A stretch of DNA of 64,000 nucleotides. Source: an uncultured Alistipes sp. (lineage in GTDB: Bacteria; Bacteroidota; Bacteroidia; Bacteroidales; UBA932). The notes beneath the pieces were generated by a model. The model was not told the DNA's origin and made no database searches. It saw only the letters and a list, made by a program, of their open reading frames with translations. The stretch lies in contig CABMPD010000002.1 of assembly GCA_902388455.1 (NCBI GenBank), positions 62,001 through 126,000 of the forward strand, read 5' to 3'. Below are positions 18,269 through 29,650 of the stretch, in pieces. The position numbers and the translations under genes were made by a program. How positions within the stretch are numbered: position 1 is the first letter of the stretch; every line of letters begins with the position of its first letter.

Positions 18269-18308
18269 GATGGGTACAAAAATAACGATTATATCTTAAT
18301 TTTTAAGA

Positions 18309-19340
18309 TTAATTCAGCCACTCGGAGAGGTCGTAGAGGCTGATGGTCTCCTCGTTGTAGGAGATGGTGGCGAGGATGCCGGTGGCGGGGTCGATGGCGG
18401 AATAATTGGCCGGGGCGATGCTGTAGGATGCTTCGGGCTTCAGGTTCAGGTCGAAGATGACGATACGCGAGGGGACGGGGCTGTATCCGCCTTCGTCGTT
18501 GATCATGCCTACGATGTGGTCTCCGAGGTATTCAGCTGGGTTGTAGGACAGGTCGGCGGAGTAGCTGCTGGAGGCGATGTCGTCTGGGCCGTAGTCTACG
18601 TATGTTTCTGCAAGGCGTTCACCGGTGTCGAGGGAGTGCAGGTAGAGGACCGGCCATGTGAGGCTGTAGACCAGCAGGCGGGAGCGGTCGGGGGAGACTG
18701 TCTCGCTTGTGAGCTGCGGGGGCTGATAGGTGATCTTGGCTTCAAGAACTTCGTTGACGCCTTCACCCCAGCCTTCGAGGTAGGTCTTGACGGTTCCTTG
18801 GGAGTCGGTCGTGTAGTAGCGGTTGTTGTCCGCATTGCAGAGCCAGCGTCCCTGGCCGAGCGGATGGATGGCCCTCATGCTCTTGTGGAAGTCCTGGATG
18901 AGCTCAGTGCGGTAGCCGCTGTCCCCGGTGTGGGCCGTCAGCCGTATCAGCCTGCCCATGCTCCAGTCTCTCACCGTGATGACTATCGAGTCTCCCTTCA
19001 TGCCTTCATATCCGTGGTACGATGGGTCGATGAACTCCTGCGGCCCGCGTCCCCATGTGCCGAACTGCACCACCGTCCGGAAGTCCCCGTCCAGCAACGA
19101 GAAACATTTGCCCGACTCCCCGCCGTAGTTCTGTATGTTCTGAGATATCCACCAGTCCCCGGCCCTGAACAGCGCGAGAATGTTGCTCTCGACCGGGTCG
19201 TAGTGGATGACCCGGACTGGCTCAAGGGTCTCTTCCACCGGGAATTCCTTCACCACTGTGTATCCCTTTCTGTCCTGATTCTGTCCGCAGCCGATGACTG
19301 CGATAATGGCTGATGCGAGCAAAAGAAGTTTTTTCATCAT
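18309..19340 (-). CDS. Six-bladed beta-propeller lipoprotein
   Basis: This is a 343-residue exported lipoprotein. The tandem ATGs at 19340/19337 open MMKKLLLLASAIIAVIGCGQ with a lipobox (VIGC). The reading frame stays open another 546 bases upstream only because it runs through a repeat array, so a longer start is not credible. Hallmarks are PVRVIHYDPV near the N-terminus, GTWGRGPQEFIDP in place of the usual GPGEF loop, and a C-terminal SLYDLSEWL. It is clearly paralogous to 9489-10493. Unlike the other propeller genes it has no membrane HTH regulator beside it. Confidence 0.82.
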   Translation of the reverse strand: MMKKLLLLASAIIAVIGCGQNQDRKGYTVVKEFPVEETLEPVRVIHYDPVESNILALFRAGDWWISQNIQNYGGESGKCFSLLDGDFRTVVQFGTWGRGPQEFIDPSYHGYEGMKGDSIVITVRDWSMGRLIRLTAHTGDSGYRTELIQDFHKSMRAIHPLGQGRWLCNADNNRYYTTDSQGTVKTYLEGWGEGVNEVLEAKITYQPPQLTSETVSPDRSRLLVYSLTWPVLYLHSLDTGERLAETYVDYGPDDIASSSYSADLSYNPAEYLGDHIVGMINDEGGYSPVPSRIVIFDLNLKPEASYSIAPANYSAIDPATGILATISYNEETISLYDLSEWLN

Positions 19341-19387
19341 ATTCGTATTTTTGTTCGTAAAAATAATAAAAGTTTTCCGTCCCGTTT

Positions 19388-19878
19388 CCACAACGGCAGC
19401 AGATTCCGTGATTCGGTGCCGTTGCGGCATGGCTTTCATCGCAGCACCCTTTCCATAGGCCTTCTGTGCGGCCTTGCCCTTCCGTCCCATCGCCCCTTCG
19501 TCCCGTTTCCCTTCCGTCCCGTTCCCACAACGGCAGCAAATCCCGCAATTCGGTGCCGTTGCGGCATGGCTTTCATCGCGGCACCCTTTCCATAGGCCTT
19601 CTGTGCGGCCTTGCCCTTCCGTCCCGTTCCCACAACGGCAGCAAATCCCGTGATTCGGTGCCGTTGCGGCATGGCTTTCATCGCGGCACCCTTTCCATAG
19701 GCCTTCTGTGCGGCCTTGCCCTTCCGTCCCGTTTCCACAACGGCAGCAAATTCCGCGATTCGGTGCCGTTGCGGCATGGCTTTCATCGCCGCGTCCTTTC
19801 TGCAGGCCTTCTGCACGGCATTGCCCTCCGTCCCGTTTCCACAACGGCAGCAAATTCCGCGATTCGGTGCCGTTGCGG
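19388..19878. repeat. Array of five palindromic repeats (~105-bp period)
   Basis: Five copies of a 40-bp palindrome occur at 19388-19427, 19525-19564, 19630-19669, 19735-19774 and 19839-19878. Each has arms CCACAACGGCA and TGCCGTTGCGG (one C-A mismatch) around an 18-base loop. The spacing is 137, 105, 105 and 104 bp. The intervening sequence is also conserved, including a GGCTTTCATCGC block and a CATAGGCCTTCTG block. A sixth copy stands alone at 41179-41218. No gene is supported between 19341 and 20267; this array and the one at 19991-20167 fill much of it. Confidence 0.9.
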
Positions 19879-19990
19879 AATCGCATTCCGCTTGGCCCCT
19901 TGCCACAAGCTCTCTAAATTGCATTGTACATCAGATTCCCTTTCGTCATACCATATCTTTCACTTCCCATCATACACCTAATCCTCCTTC

Positions 19991-20167
19991 CACCTTCCAA
20001 AGGTGTGCAGATTTTCCTCATTTTCGTCTCACTTTCCGAAGGTGTGCGGAGTCGCCACATCTTCGAGAGCGACCTGTGTCCGTGTTTCTCCTGCCGCCGT
20101 GCGTTTCTCACCTTCCGAAGGTGCGCAGTTTTCCCACGTTTTCATCTCACCTTCCGAAGGTGTGCAG
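19991..20167. repeat. Short palindromic repeats with ~39-bp period upstream of mutS
   Basis: Four copies of a 20-bp unit, consensus CACCTTCCGAAGGTGTGCAG, start at 19991, 20030, 20109 and 20148. Each contains the hairpin CACCTTC-C-GAAGGTG. The gap between the second and third copies is two periods, so one unit has probably decayed. Intervening sequences resemble one another (TTTTC...TTTTC.TCT), so this is a tandem repeat. Confidence 0.85.
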
Positions 20168-20232
20168 TTTCAAAATGAAAAGGCCTGATGTGCTTTGTCG
20201 TAAAACATCTATCGCGATTACGCGGATTTCAC

Positions 20233-20240
20233 TATTTTTG
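20233..20240 (+). promoter_or_regulatory. -7 promoter box of mutS
   Basis: TATTTTTG fits TAnnTTTG and lies 27 bp before the mutS ATG. No clear -33 element was seen at the expected distance. Confidence 0.55.
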
Positions 20241-20267
20241 CCTCTCTTTAATCGGAAGTGACTCGAA

Positions 20268-22970
<2,703 letters not shown>

Positions 22971-22988
22971 CTATAGTTCAGACGTCTT

Positions 22989-24269
22989 ATGAAAAAATTC
23001 GTGAAAGAGCTGAGGATAGTTGTGGGGTTGATTGCGGAGAGCGCCTCTTTCGCTTTTTTCTCCATCAAGTCTGACAAGCTCAGGACTTTTCTCTCGCTGT
23101 TCGGAGTCACTGTCGGCATCTTCTCAATAGTGGCGGTGTTCTGCGCCGTGGACTCGCTCAAGTCCAATATCATGGAGGGTGTCCGGTCCTTCGGGAGCGA
23201 CATCGTCTACATCGACCGTTTCCCCATGACTCAGGAAGAGGGGGAGGACGGAGAGCCGCTGCAGTGGTGGGACTATCTTCAGCGGCCGGAGATTACTGAG
23301 GAGAATTTCGAATATGTCGCCCGCAACGCCACTCTGGCCGAGAGCGTGGTCTATGTAATCCTCGGCAACGGCAATGCCTCTTACCGCCGCAACAATTATT
23401 CCAACGCCTTCCTGGTCATCACCACCGACGGGCTGGAGAATGTGATGAGCTACTCCCTCGCCGAGGGCCGCGACTTCTCCCAGATGGAGATCCGCGGAGG
23501 GTCCAATGTGGCTATTCTCGGGTACAATGTCGCCCGGGAGCTCTTCGGGGACTCCTACCCCATCGGCAAGAAGGTCAAGGTCAAGGGAGGCAGTGCAATA
23601 GTCATCGGCGTCCTGGAAAAGCAAGGTGAGAGCATGGCCTCTATCGTCAATACGGACGATGCGGTGGTCCTCCCGCTGCAGTTCGGCAAGACGGTGCTGG
23701 CCTCGGCGTGGGGCTCGGGGATGATGATGGCGGCTCCGGCGGAGGGTGTCTCCCGCGAGGCCTTCATAGACGAGCTGCGCCTGCTGCTGCGTTCCTGCCG
23801 CGGCCTCTCCCCCTCGGAGCGGGATGACTTCGCCATCAACGAGATGACCTTCCTGCTCGACATGCTCGACTCCGTCTTCCGCGGCATCAGCAAGGCGGGC
23901 TGGATCATCGGAGCCTTCTCCCTGATCATCGGCGGCTTCGGCATCGCCAACATCATGTTCGTCTCCGTCCAGGAGCGCATGAGCCAGATCGGCATCCAGA
24001 AGGCCCTCGGAGCCAAGCGCTACGTGATCCTGACTCAGTTCATGGTGGAGGCCTCCTTCCTCTCCTTAGCCGGCGGCCTGGTGGGCATTCTCTTAGTCTT
24101 CCTGATTTCCATTCCGGTCAATGCCGTCTCCGAATACTTCACCATCACCCTCTCCCCCGACAATGCCCTTGCCGGCATGCTCATAGCCGTCGTCCTCGGC
24201 ATCCTCTCCGGACTCATCCCCGCCTGGAAGGCCGCTACGGTCGATCCTGTCCGCGCCATCAATGGGTGA
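22989..24269 (+). CDS. ABC transporter permease, MacB/FtsX type
   Basis: This 426-residue inner-membrane protein has one N-terminal span (SLFGVTVGIFSIVAVFCAV), a MacB-like periplasmic core domain (about residues 70-270) and the FtsX block with three spans, including GGFGIANIMFVSVQERMSQIGIQKALGA, ending ATVDPVRAING. No ATP-binding partner is encoded beside it, so it must pair with a distant ATPase or with lipoprotein/efflux machinery elsewhere. Its last codons are echoed in a 14-codon remnant at 25690-25731. Confidence 0.9.
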   Translation: MKKFVKELRIVVGLIAESASFAFFSIKSDKLRTFLSLFGVTVGIFSIVAVFCAVDSLKSNIMEGVRSFGSDIVYIDRFPMTQEEGEDGEPLQWWDYLQRPEITEENFEYVARNATLAESVVYVILGNGNASYRRNNYSNAFLVITTDGLENVMSYSLAEGRDFSQMEIRGGSNVAILGYNVARELFGDSYPIGKKVKVKGGSAIVIGVLEKQGESMASIVNTDDAVVLPLQFGKTVLASAWGSGMMMAAPAEGVSREAFIDELRLLLRSCRGLSPSERDDFAINEMTFLLDMLDSVFRGISKAGWIIGAFSLIIGGFGIANIMFVSVQERMSQIGIQKALGAKRYVILTQFMVEASFLSLAGGLVGILLVFLISIPVNAVSEYFTITLSPDNALAGMLIAVVLGILSGLIPAWKAATVDPVRAING

Positions 24270-24275
24270 GATTAT

Positions 24276-24344
24276 ACCGCAAAAGTTTAAAGTAAAATAC
24301 CGCAAAAGCTTAAAGCAAAACGCCGCAAAAGTTTAAAGTGAATT
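24276..24344. repeat. Three tandem 23-bp repeats upstream of AAA/DUF4143 copy 2
   Basis: Units start at 24276, 24299 and 24322 and share RCCGCAAAAGYTTAAAG. They begin 6 bp after the permease stop codon and end 22 bp before the -7 box, so they sit as an upstream regulatory block. Confidence 0.8.
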
Positions 24345-24366
24345 TGTGTAAAATATATATTTTCAA

Positions 24367-24374
24367 TATCTTTG
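24367..24374 (+). promoter_or_regulatory. -7 promoter box of AAA/DUF4143 ATPase (24397)
   Basis: TATCTTTG matches TAnnTTTG, 22 bp before the start codon. Confidence 0.7.
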
Positions 24375-24396
24375 CATCAAAAAAACAGTCAATACT

Positions 24397-25689
24397 ATGC
24401 GGTACTTACACAGGATAGCTGATGATGTCTTGAAAGAAAGGCTGGAAGCATTTGGAGCAGTATTGGTAGAAGGTCCCAAATGGTGTGGAAAGACAACTAC
24501 CTCACAGCAGATTGCAAAAAGTGTCATCAAGATTCAAGATACGGATATGAGGGAAGAATATAAGGCGACTGCCGCTTCAAAGCCTTCTCTTCTGCTTCAG
24601 GGCAGTACTCCGAGGCTGATAGACGAATGGCAGGATATACCTGTAATCTGGGATGCCGTAAGGACTATGGTAGACGAACGCGGTTTGCCGGGACAATTTA
24701 TTCTCACCGGATCAAATGCCGTAGACAAAACAAAAATACTTCATTCCGGCAACAGCCGCATCTCACGGATGGTAATGCTTCCCATGAGCTTGTGGGAAAG
24801 CAGGGAGTCCAACGGCAAAATCTCCCTGCGCAGTTTATTTGATGACCCGGCTTCCGACATAGACGGTATCACATCAGATATGAGCATTGAGGACATCATT
24901 TTTGCAGCGTGTCGTGGAGGATGGCCAGGCACTGTCAGTCTTTCCAGTGACAGGGCAAAGTTGATGATTGCGGAAAACTATATTGACACTGTGTGCCGGG
25001 AGGATATTTCACGCATTGACGGTATTGCCAGAGATGAGAGAATAGCCCGCATGATTCTGCGTGCTTATGCCCGGAACATTTCTACTACCGCCAAGAATAC
25101 TTCTCTGCTGGAAGATATTACAGCTTCAGGTGAGGTCACTGCGTCTATGGTAACAATGGACGATTATGTGACAGCTCTTAAAAAACTGTTTGTCATCAGC
25201 AATATAGACGCATGGAGCCCGGCCATACGCAGTAAGACGGCTATACGCAGTGGCGTGAAGCGGGGATTCATAGATCCGTCAATTGCAGTGGCGGCCATGG
25301 GGTTATCCCCTGAGGCTCTTATGATTCAGCTTAAGACTTTCGGATTTATTTTCGAACAGATGTGCATACGTGATCTGAGAGCTTACACTCCTGATTTCAA
25401 TACGCATATTTCTTATTATAGGGACCGATATGGTCTGGAGGCCGACGTCGTACTTCATCTTTCGGACGGACGCTATGCGCTGATAGAGTGCAAGCTGGGC
25501 AGTGCGGATATAGAGTCAGGTGCACAGCATTTAACAGAGTTGCAGCGTCTTATACGGCAACATAATGAAGGGGAAAGACAAGTCCCTCTGCGTGAACCGG
25601 ATCTGCTGATAATCTTAACGGGCGGCCGTATGGCCTACACCAGGCCGGACGGGGTAAAAGTAATTCCGCTCGGATGTCTTAAAAACTGA
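24397..25689 (+). CDS. AAA+ ATPase with DUF4143 domain (copy 2)
   Basis: This is a 430-residue AAA_14/DUF4143 protein. Walker A is EGPKWCGKTTT (about residues 25-35), Walker B RLIDEWQDIP (about 72-81) and sensor ILTGSNAVD. The C-terminal DUF4143 region keeps a nuclease-like strand pattern, LEADVVLHLSDGRYALIECK, with acidic residues and the E-C-K lysine. Codon use is AT-rich compared with mutS and the permease before it. It is followed directly by a remnant of a permease gene end, so it looks inserted after a permease. Confidence 0.92.
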   Translation: MRYLHRIADDVLKERLEAFGAVLVEGPKWCGKTTTSQQIAKSVIKIQDTDMREEYKATAASKPSLLLQGSTPRLIDEWQDIPVIWDAVRTMVDERGLPGQFILTGSNAVDKTKILHSGNSRISRMVMLPMSLWESRESNGKISLRSLFDDPASDIDGITSDMSIEDIIFAACRGGWPGTVSLSSDRAKLMIAENYIDTVCREDISRIDGIARDERIARMILRAYARNISTTAKNTSLLEDITASGEVTASMVTMDDYVTALKKLFVISNIDAWSPAIRSKTAIRSGVKRGFIDPSIAVAAMGLSPEALMIQLKTFGFIFEQMCIRDLRAYTPDFNTHISYYRDRYGLEADVVLHLSDGRYALIECKLGSADIESGAQHLTELQRLIRQHNEGERQVPLREPDLLIILTGGRMAYTRPDGVKVIPLGCLKN

Positions 25690-25731
25690 ATGTCTGCCAC
25701 GGACGTTCCCGTCCGCGCTATCAATGGTTGA
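25690..25731 (+). pseudogene. 14-codon remnant of an FtsX-type permease 3' end
   Basis: The bases directly after the ATPase stop read M-S-A-T-D-V-P-V-R-A-I-N-G-stop. This matches the end of the permease at 22989-24269 (K-A-A-T-V-D-P-V-R-A-I-N-G-stop) in 10 of 13 residues, with matching nucleotides over GTCCGCGC.ATCAATGG.TGA. It is too short to be a gene and is best read as the surviving tail of a second, tandem permease whose body was lost. Confidence 0.75.
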
Positions 25732-25796
25732 GATTTGAACATTTTGCAGGATAGATTTGAACATTTTGTAATCAAGATTTGAGTATTTTGTATATC
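25731..25796. repeat. Three tandem 22-bp repeats upstream of AAA/DUF4143 copy 3
   Basis: Units start at 25731, 25753 and 25775 and share AGATTTGA.NATTTTG (first two: AGATTTGAACATTTTG). The third unit runs into the -7 box at 25793. The repeat sequence is unrelated to that upstream of copy 2. Confidence 0.85.
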
Positions 25797-25800
25797 TTTG
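25793..25800 (+). promoter_or_regulatory. -7 promoter box of AAA/DUF4143 ATPase (25822)
   Basis: TATCTTTG is 21 bp before the ATG at 25822. It overlaps the third upstream repeat, so a protein bound to the repeat would block or touch RNA polymerase. Confidence 0.7.
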
Positions 25801-25821
25801 TCTCAAAATACACAGGCAGTT

Positions 25822-27009
25822 ATGTTCAAAAGACCGCAATTCAAAGAACTTGCATCCCGCATATCGGAAGACCGCAACAAGCTTCAGGCCATGGTGGGTC
25901 CGCGCCAGGTGGGTAAATCCACTCTGGTCAAGCAGGTGCTCCAGGAGACCGAAGTCCCCAACATGATGGTGTCGGCTGACGGTATCCCGAAGGGAAATAC
26001 CGCGTGGATAGGAGAGGTGTGGGATACGGCGAGGGCCAGGATGCGGCTGGGCGGATACAGGGAGTATCTGTTAGTGATAGACGAGGTGCATAAGATAGAC
26101 AACTGGAGCGAGGAAGTGAAGAAACAGTGGGATGCGGATACCTTCAATGATGTCAATCTGAAGGTGGTAATTCTCGGCTCTTCCCGTCTGCTGCTGAAAG
26201 ACGGGCTGACGGAGTCCCTGGCCGGACGTTATGAGCTGATCAGGATGCCGCACTGGAGCTGGAAGGAGATGCACGGGGCATTCGGGCTGGATCTGTCTCA
26301 GTATATCTACTTCGGCGGATATCCTGGAGCGGCCAAGTTCATCGGAGACGAGTCCCGTTGGCGGCGGTATATCAAGGACAGTATCATCGCTCCGGCCATA
26401 GAACAGGATGTACTGATGACCCGGACTGTCTATAAGCCGGAACTGATGAAGCAGCTTTTCGAACTTGGATGCACTTATTCCGGCGAGGAGATTTCACTGA
26501 CCAAACTGCTCGGGCAGCTTCAGGACGCCGGCAATGTGACCACTTTGGCCAGTTATCTTACCACTCTCTCGGAGGCTCAGATGCTGGCGGGTCTGCAAAA
26601 GTATGCCAGCGACAGTGCGAGAAAGTACAATTCCGTGCCGAAGCTGATGGTCTACAACACTGCCCTGCTGAGTGCCCTTGCCGGGATGAGCTTTGAGAAA
26701 GTGTACACGTCTCCTGCTCTATGGGGACGCTGGGTAGAGAGTGCCGTAGGGGCGCATATCCTCAATGCGGCAGAGGAACTGGACTATAAGGTTTATTATT
26801 GGCGGGAGCGGGATGATGAGGTGGATTTTGTCATCGACAGCCGCCGCCGTTGTGTCGCGGTAGAGGTAAAAAGCGGCAGCCGGACCGCCGGCCGCGGCCT
26901 CTCGAAGTTTGCTGCCGCCTTCCACCCTGTTCATTCGCTCGTCGTAGGTACCGGAGGAGTGCCGCTTGAGGAGTTCCTGTCCTGGGATTTGAGTGCATTG
27001 TTTGAATAG
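25822..27009 (+). CDS. AAA+ ATPase with DUF4143 domain (copy 3)
   Basis: This is a 395-residue AAA_14/DUF4143 protein. The ATG at 25822 is preferred over an in-frame TTG at 25798 that lies inside the promoter box. Walker A is GPRQVGKST (about residues 26-34) and Walker B LLVIDEVHKIDNW (about 83-95), with sensor VILGSSRLLL. The C-terminus has the full nuclease-like signature DDEVDFVIDSRRRCVAVEVK, so this copy retains the residues expected for PD-(D/E)xK chemistry. Its GC content is closer to the host average than copy 2. The gene ends 4 bp from the converging receptor gene. Confidence 0.92.
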   Translation: MFKRPQFKELASRISEDRNKLQAMVGPRQVGKSTLVKQVLQETEVPNMMVSADGIPKGNTAWIGEVWDTARARMRLGGYREYLLVIDEVHKIDNWSEEVKKQWDADTFNDVNLKVVILGSSRLLLKDGLTESLAGRYELIRMPHWSWKEMHGAFGLDLSQYIYFGGYPGAAKFIGDESRWRRYIKDSIIAPAIEQDVLMTRTVYKPELMKQLFELGCTYSGEEISLTKLLGQLQDAGNVTTLASYLTTLSEAQMLAGLQKYASDSARKYNSVPKLMVYNTALLSALAGMSFEKVYTSPALWGRWVESAVGAHILNAAEELDYKVYYWRERDDEVDFVIDSRRRCVAVEVKSGSRTAGRGLSKFAAAFHPVHSLVVGTGGVPLEEFLSWDLSALFE

Positions 27010-27013
27010 TATA

Positions 27014-29311
27014 TTATCTTTGGTCTGTAATCTGCTTGTAATCCTGAATGCTGTCGGCGTTGCGGCGGACATTGACTTTCTTTCCTCCGGAGAAGTTCCA
27101 TGTGAGCGTGAGTTCGGCGCGTGTCTCCTTGGTCCTGTTCCAGACGGACTGCATGTAGACGGGTGTCTCTATGATGGTCCTGCGTCCGTAGCGCCATAGG
27201 GTGAAGTCAAGACGCAGCTCGAGGCGGTCGTCGAGGAATGTCTTGTAGAGGGAGCCGTTGACCTGGGCTACCGGTTTCCAGAGGGCGTCGAGCATGCGGC
27301 TCTCGGGCTCGTAGTAGGCGTTGAGGGTGCCTCCGAAGGTGGGGGAGAAGGAGAAGTTGTTGCTGAGGGAGAATTTCCACATGGCCTGGTTGCTGACCGT
27401 GTACCGGCTGGTCTTGGCGTACTGCAGCAGCAGGCTCACCATGGGCTTGACGGTCCACCACTTGAAGGGCTTGAGGTTGCCCTCTACTCCGAATACTGCG
27501 AGGGAGTTGTATTTTCCGTTCTCCGGCATGTTGTAGCTGACGTCTGGCTGCCCCGGGTCTACGTATGTCATGTAGATGATGGGGTTGCTGAGGTGAATGT
27601 ATCCGGCCATGACGGTCAGTTTGTTGAAGAATCCGGCCATGAGCATGACTTCGTCCTGTGTCTCAGGCACGAGCTCGGGATTTCCGACCACGTAGGAGTG
27701 GGGAGAGGAGTACTGCCTGAATGAGGATATGGCGCTGTACGGCAGGTCGTTCATCGTGCGCTTGTATTGGAGGGCTACCGTATGCCCTTTCTGAGGATTG
27801 ATCAGGTACATGAGGCTGGCCATGGGCAGGATGCCCCACTGCAGGTTGCGGTTGTGCACGGATTCCGCTGTCACGTCCATCCAGTTGATCTGGGCCCGGA
27901 GTCCGGCCTCGTAGCTGAAGTTCTTGACGGAACCGGAGTACTCGGCGAACACGGCGGGCTGCCATCCGGTCAAGACCGTGTGCAGTCCTGCGGGCTGCAT
28001 CTGTGTGGTGGAGAGGTCGCGGAAGTGGACGTACTGGACGTCGGCTCCGGCGGAGATCATGCCCTTGCCTGCGGGATAGTTGAGGGTAGGGCGCACGCGC
28101 ACCATGTCCGTGGTCTGGAAGGTGTGGCCGTGGTCTTCCTCAGGCCCTCCTTCAGGGGTGAGGAACTGGTCCACGGTGTTGTTGGTGCGGAGGTAGTCGG
28201 CGGTGACGGCCAGCTTGCCGCCCTTGTCATTGATATTCCAGGTGTAGTTGAACACTCCCTGGTACTTGTCTGTGCGGGAGGGGGCGTAGAGCTGCGAGGT
28301 GCTGTCGGAGCCGGTATAAAAAGTGTTGGTATATGGGCTGTTGCGATAGGTGTGGATGTAGCCGGAGACTCCGAGGGAGTGGCTAGGGTTTATCTCGTAT
28401 GAGAGATTGAGCCTGTCGGAGAGGTATCCTCCCCAGCTGCGGTACTCCTCCTTGGAGAGGATGTCCGAGCCGGTTTCCTTGAAGAGGTATTCGCTCTCAT
28501 TGTCGCTGAAGTAGCGTTGCCTTACGTAAGCGAGTGTGTTGTAGATGCTAAGGTTGCCGGTCCTGGCCCTGAAGATGCTGCGGGCGGACTCACCTCCGTA
28601 ACCGTACATGTTGGCGCCCGCGGAGGCCTGCAGGTAGCCGGAGAATCCACCATCGACCTGTTTTTTCAGCTTGATCCGTATGACTCCTCCCTGGGCATCG
28701 GCCGCCTCCTCCACTCCGCTCATGTAGTCGATGTCGACGGACTCTATCTGCGAGGCCTGGAGGGCCTTGAGCTCGGAGTAGTCCTGGATCTTGATGCCGT
28801 CGATGTATATGGCGTGTGTGGTGCGCGATAGTATCTGTACGGACTCGTCATCGGTGCTGACTCCGGGGAGGAACGAGAGCATCTCGGTGGCCTGGCGTCC
28901 TTTGGCGATGGGGTCGTTGCGGAGGTTGATGTGGTAGCCGTTGGGCCTGTGCTCGACCCTGTGCGCCACGACTACGGCCTCCTCAAGCATCTGCACGTCG
29001 TCTTCGAGGACGATGTCCCCGAGGTCGGAGGACGTTCCGCAAACTTGCTCGTGTGGCAGGTAGCCGATGAATGATACCGTGAGCAGATAGCTGCTGCCCT
29101 CGGGAGCGCTGAGAGAGAAGCCTCCGTCGTCTCCTGTCATGCTTCCGGCTACGACGGCCGAGTCGGGCAGGCTGCGGAGCACTACCGATGCGAACGGCAC
29201 GGGTTCCTGGCGGGTGTCGGTCACCTTTCCGGTGACGGTGATGTTCTGAGCTGCGGCGGGTATTGCGGTCAGGAGTATCATGAGGGCGATGGATGTGATG
29301 AACGTTTTCAT
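27014..29311 (-). CDS. Outer membrane beta-barrel receptor with carboxypeptidase-regulatory-like domain
   Basis: This is a 765-residue outer membrane protein. The start at 29311 gives signal peptide MKTFITSIALMILLTAIPAAA. Residues about 24-105 form a carboxypeptidase-regulatory-like beta sandwich (VTGKVTDTRQEPVPFASV), about 110-215 a TonB plug-like domain (ILSRTTHAIYIDGIKIQDYSEL), and the rest a beta barrel ending in WNFSGGKKVNVRR. It belongs to the Bacteroidota outer membrane beta-barrel/TonB-dependent receptor group but has no SusD partner. Its promoter carries two ACAC-N4-GTGT operators, linking it to the LuxR-type regulator at 31865. A 41-bp internal piece is duplicated at 30273-30313. 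Confidence 0.88.
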   Translation of the reverse strand: MKTFITSIALMILLTAIPAAAQNITVTGKVTDTRQEPVPFASVVLRSLPDSAVVAGSMTGDDGGFSLSAPEGSSYLLTVSFIGYLPHEQVCGTSSDLGDIVLEDDVQMLEEAVVVAHRVEHRPNGYHINLRNDPIAKGRQATEMLSFLPGVSTDDESVQILSRTTHAIYIDGIKIQDYSELKALQASQIESVDIDYMSGVEEAADAQGGVIRIKLKKQVDGGFSGYLQASAGANMYGYGGESARSIFRARTGNLSIYNTLAYVRQRYFSDNESEYLFKETGSDILSKEEYRSWGGYLSDRLNLSYEINPSHSLGVSGYIHTYRNSPYTNTFYTGSDSTSQLYAPSRTDKYQGVFNYTWNINDKGGKLAVTADYLRTNNTVDQFLTPEGGPEEDHGHTFQTTDMVRVRPTLNYPAGKGMISAGADVQYVHFRDLSTTQMQPAGLHTVLTGWQPAVFAEYSGSVKNFSYEAGLRAQINWMDVTAESVHNRNLQWGILPMASLMYLINPQKGHTVALQYKRTMNDLPYSAISSFRQYSSPHSYVVGNPELVPETQDEVMLMAGFFNKLTVMAGYIHLSNPIIYMTYVDPGQPDVSYNMPENGKYNSLAVFGVEGNLKPFKWWTVKPMVSLLLQYAKTSRYTVSNQAMWKFSLSNNFSFSPTFGGTLNAYYEPESRMLDALWKPVAQVNGSLYKTFLDDRLELRLDFTLWRYGRRTIIETPVYMQSVWNRTKETRAELTLTWNFSGGKKVNVRRNADSIQDYKQITDQR

Positions 29312-29334
29312 GGCTTTCTGTTTTTCTTCTGGTG

Positions 29335-29417
29335 CAAAGGTCGCCACTGCCGGCGGCGCAGGCAAGACACAAAAGTGTCTATGTGCTGATTAAGAGTGAT
29401 TTCGACACTTTAGTGTG
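29335..29417 (-). promoter_or_regulatory. Receptor promoter with two LuxR-type operators
   Basis: On the minus strand the -7 box is GACCTTTG (29342-29335) with TTG at the -33 position (about 29365-29363). Operator GACACTTTTGTGTC lies at 29379-29366, centred about 41 bp upstream of the expected start of transcription, and a second copy (29417-29404, core ACACTAAAGTGT) lies 38 bp further up. The 64 bases 29315-29378 recur with one mismatch in front of the serine hydrolase gene (31645-31708). Confidence 0.75.
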
Positions 29418-29425
29418 AAAAATAT

Positions 29426-29650
29426 TTGCATGATTGTATCTTAATAGTTACATTCGTGGAAACGGATTTCTATGAAATGCGGGGTTCAGTGGGGAATAAT
29501 GAGTATAGAACGGTGTTGTTCGCTGTTGATAATGAAAATATTATCCTGTCAACGAGAATATACGTGCTCAATGCTTTCAAAAAGAAGTCCAAACAGGATT
29601 ATAAGAAACAGATAGAAAAGGCATATACGATATTAAACCGGATAAGATAA
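29426..29650 (+). pseudogene. Truncated HigB/RelE-type toxin remnant
   Basis: The frame from 29426 (only a TTG available) encodes the C-terminal half of a phage-derived Gp49/HigB toxin: FYEMRGSVGNNEYRTVLFAV, then LNAFKKKSKQDYKKQIEKA, the family's C-terminal helix. The N-terminal ~45 residues expected before the Y-E-M-R strand are absent; instead the sequence runs into the receptor promoter. The stop overlaps the start of the antitoxin gene by one base (TAATG). It is probably inactive. Confidence 0.7.

Noticed and set aside
19341..19886. 182-residue N-terminal extension of the propeller lipoprotein at 18309
   Set aside because: It is encoded by the palindromic array, lies before a clear lipoprotein signal peptide, and several other frames are equally open there.
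19991..20167. CRISPR-like array of 20-bp palindromic repeats with ~19-bp spacers
   Set aside because: The spacers resemble one another, there are only four units with one missing, the period is too short for CRISPR, and no cas genes are present. It is a tandem repeat.
20233..20267. Ribosome-binding site deciding the mutS start
   Set aside because: No Shine-Dalgarno-like stretch is seen. Start choice rests on protein alignment features and the -7 box.
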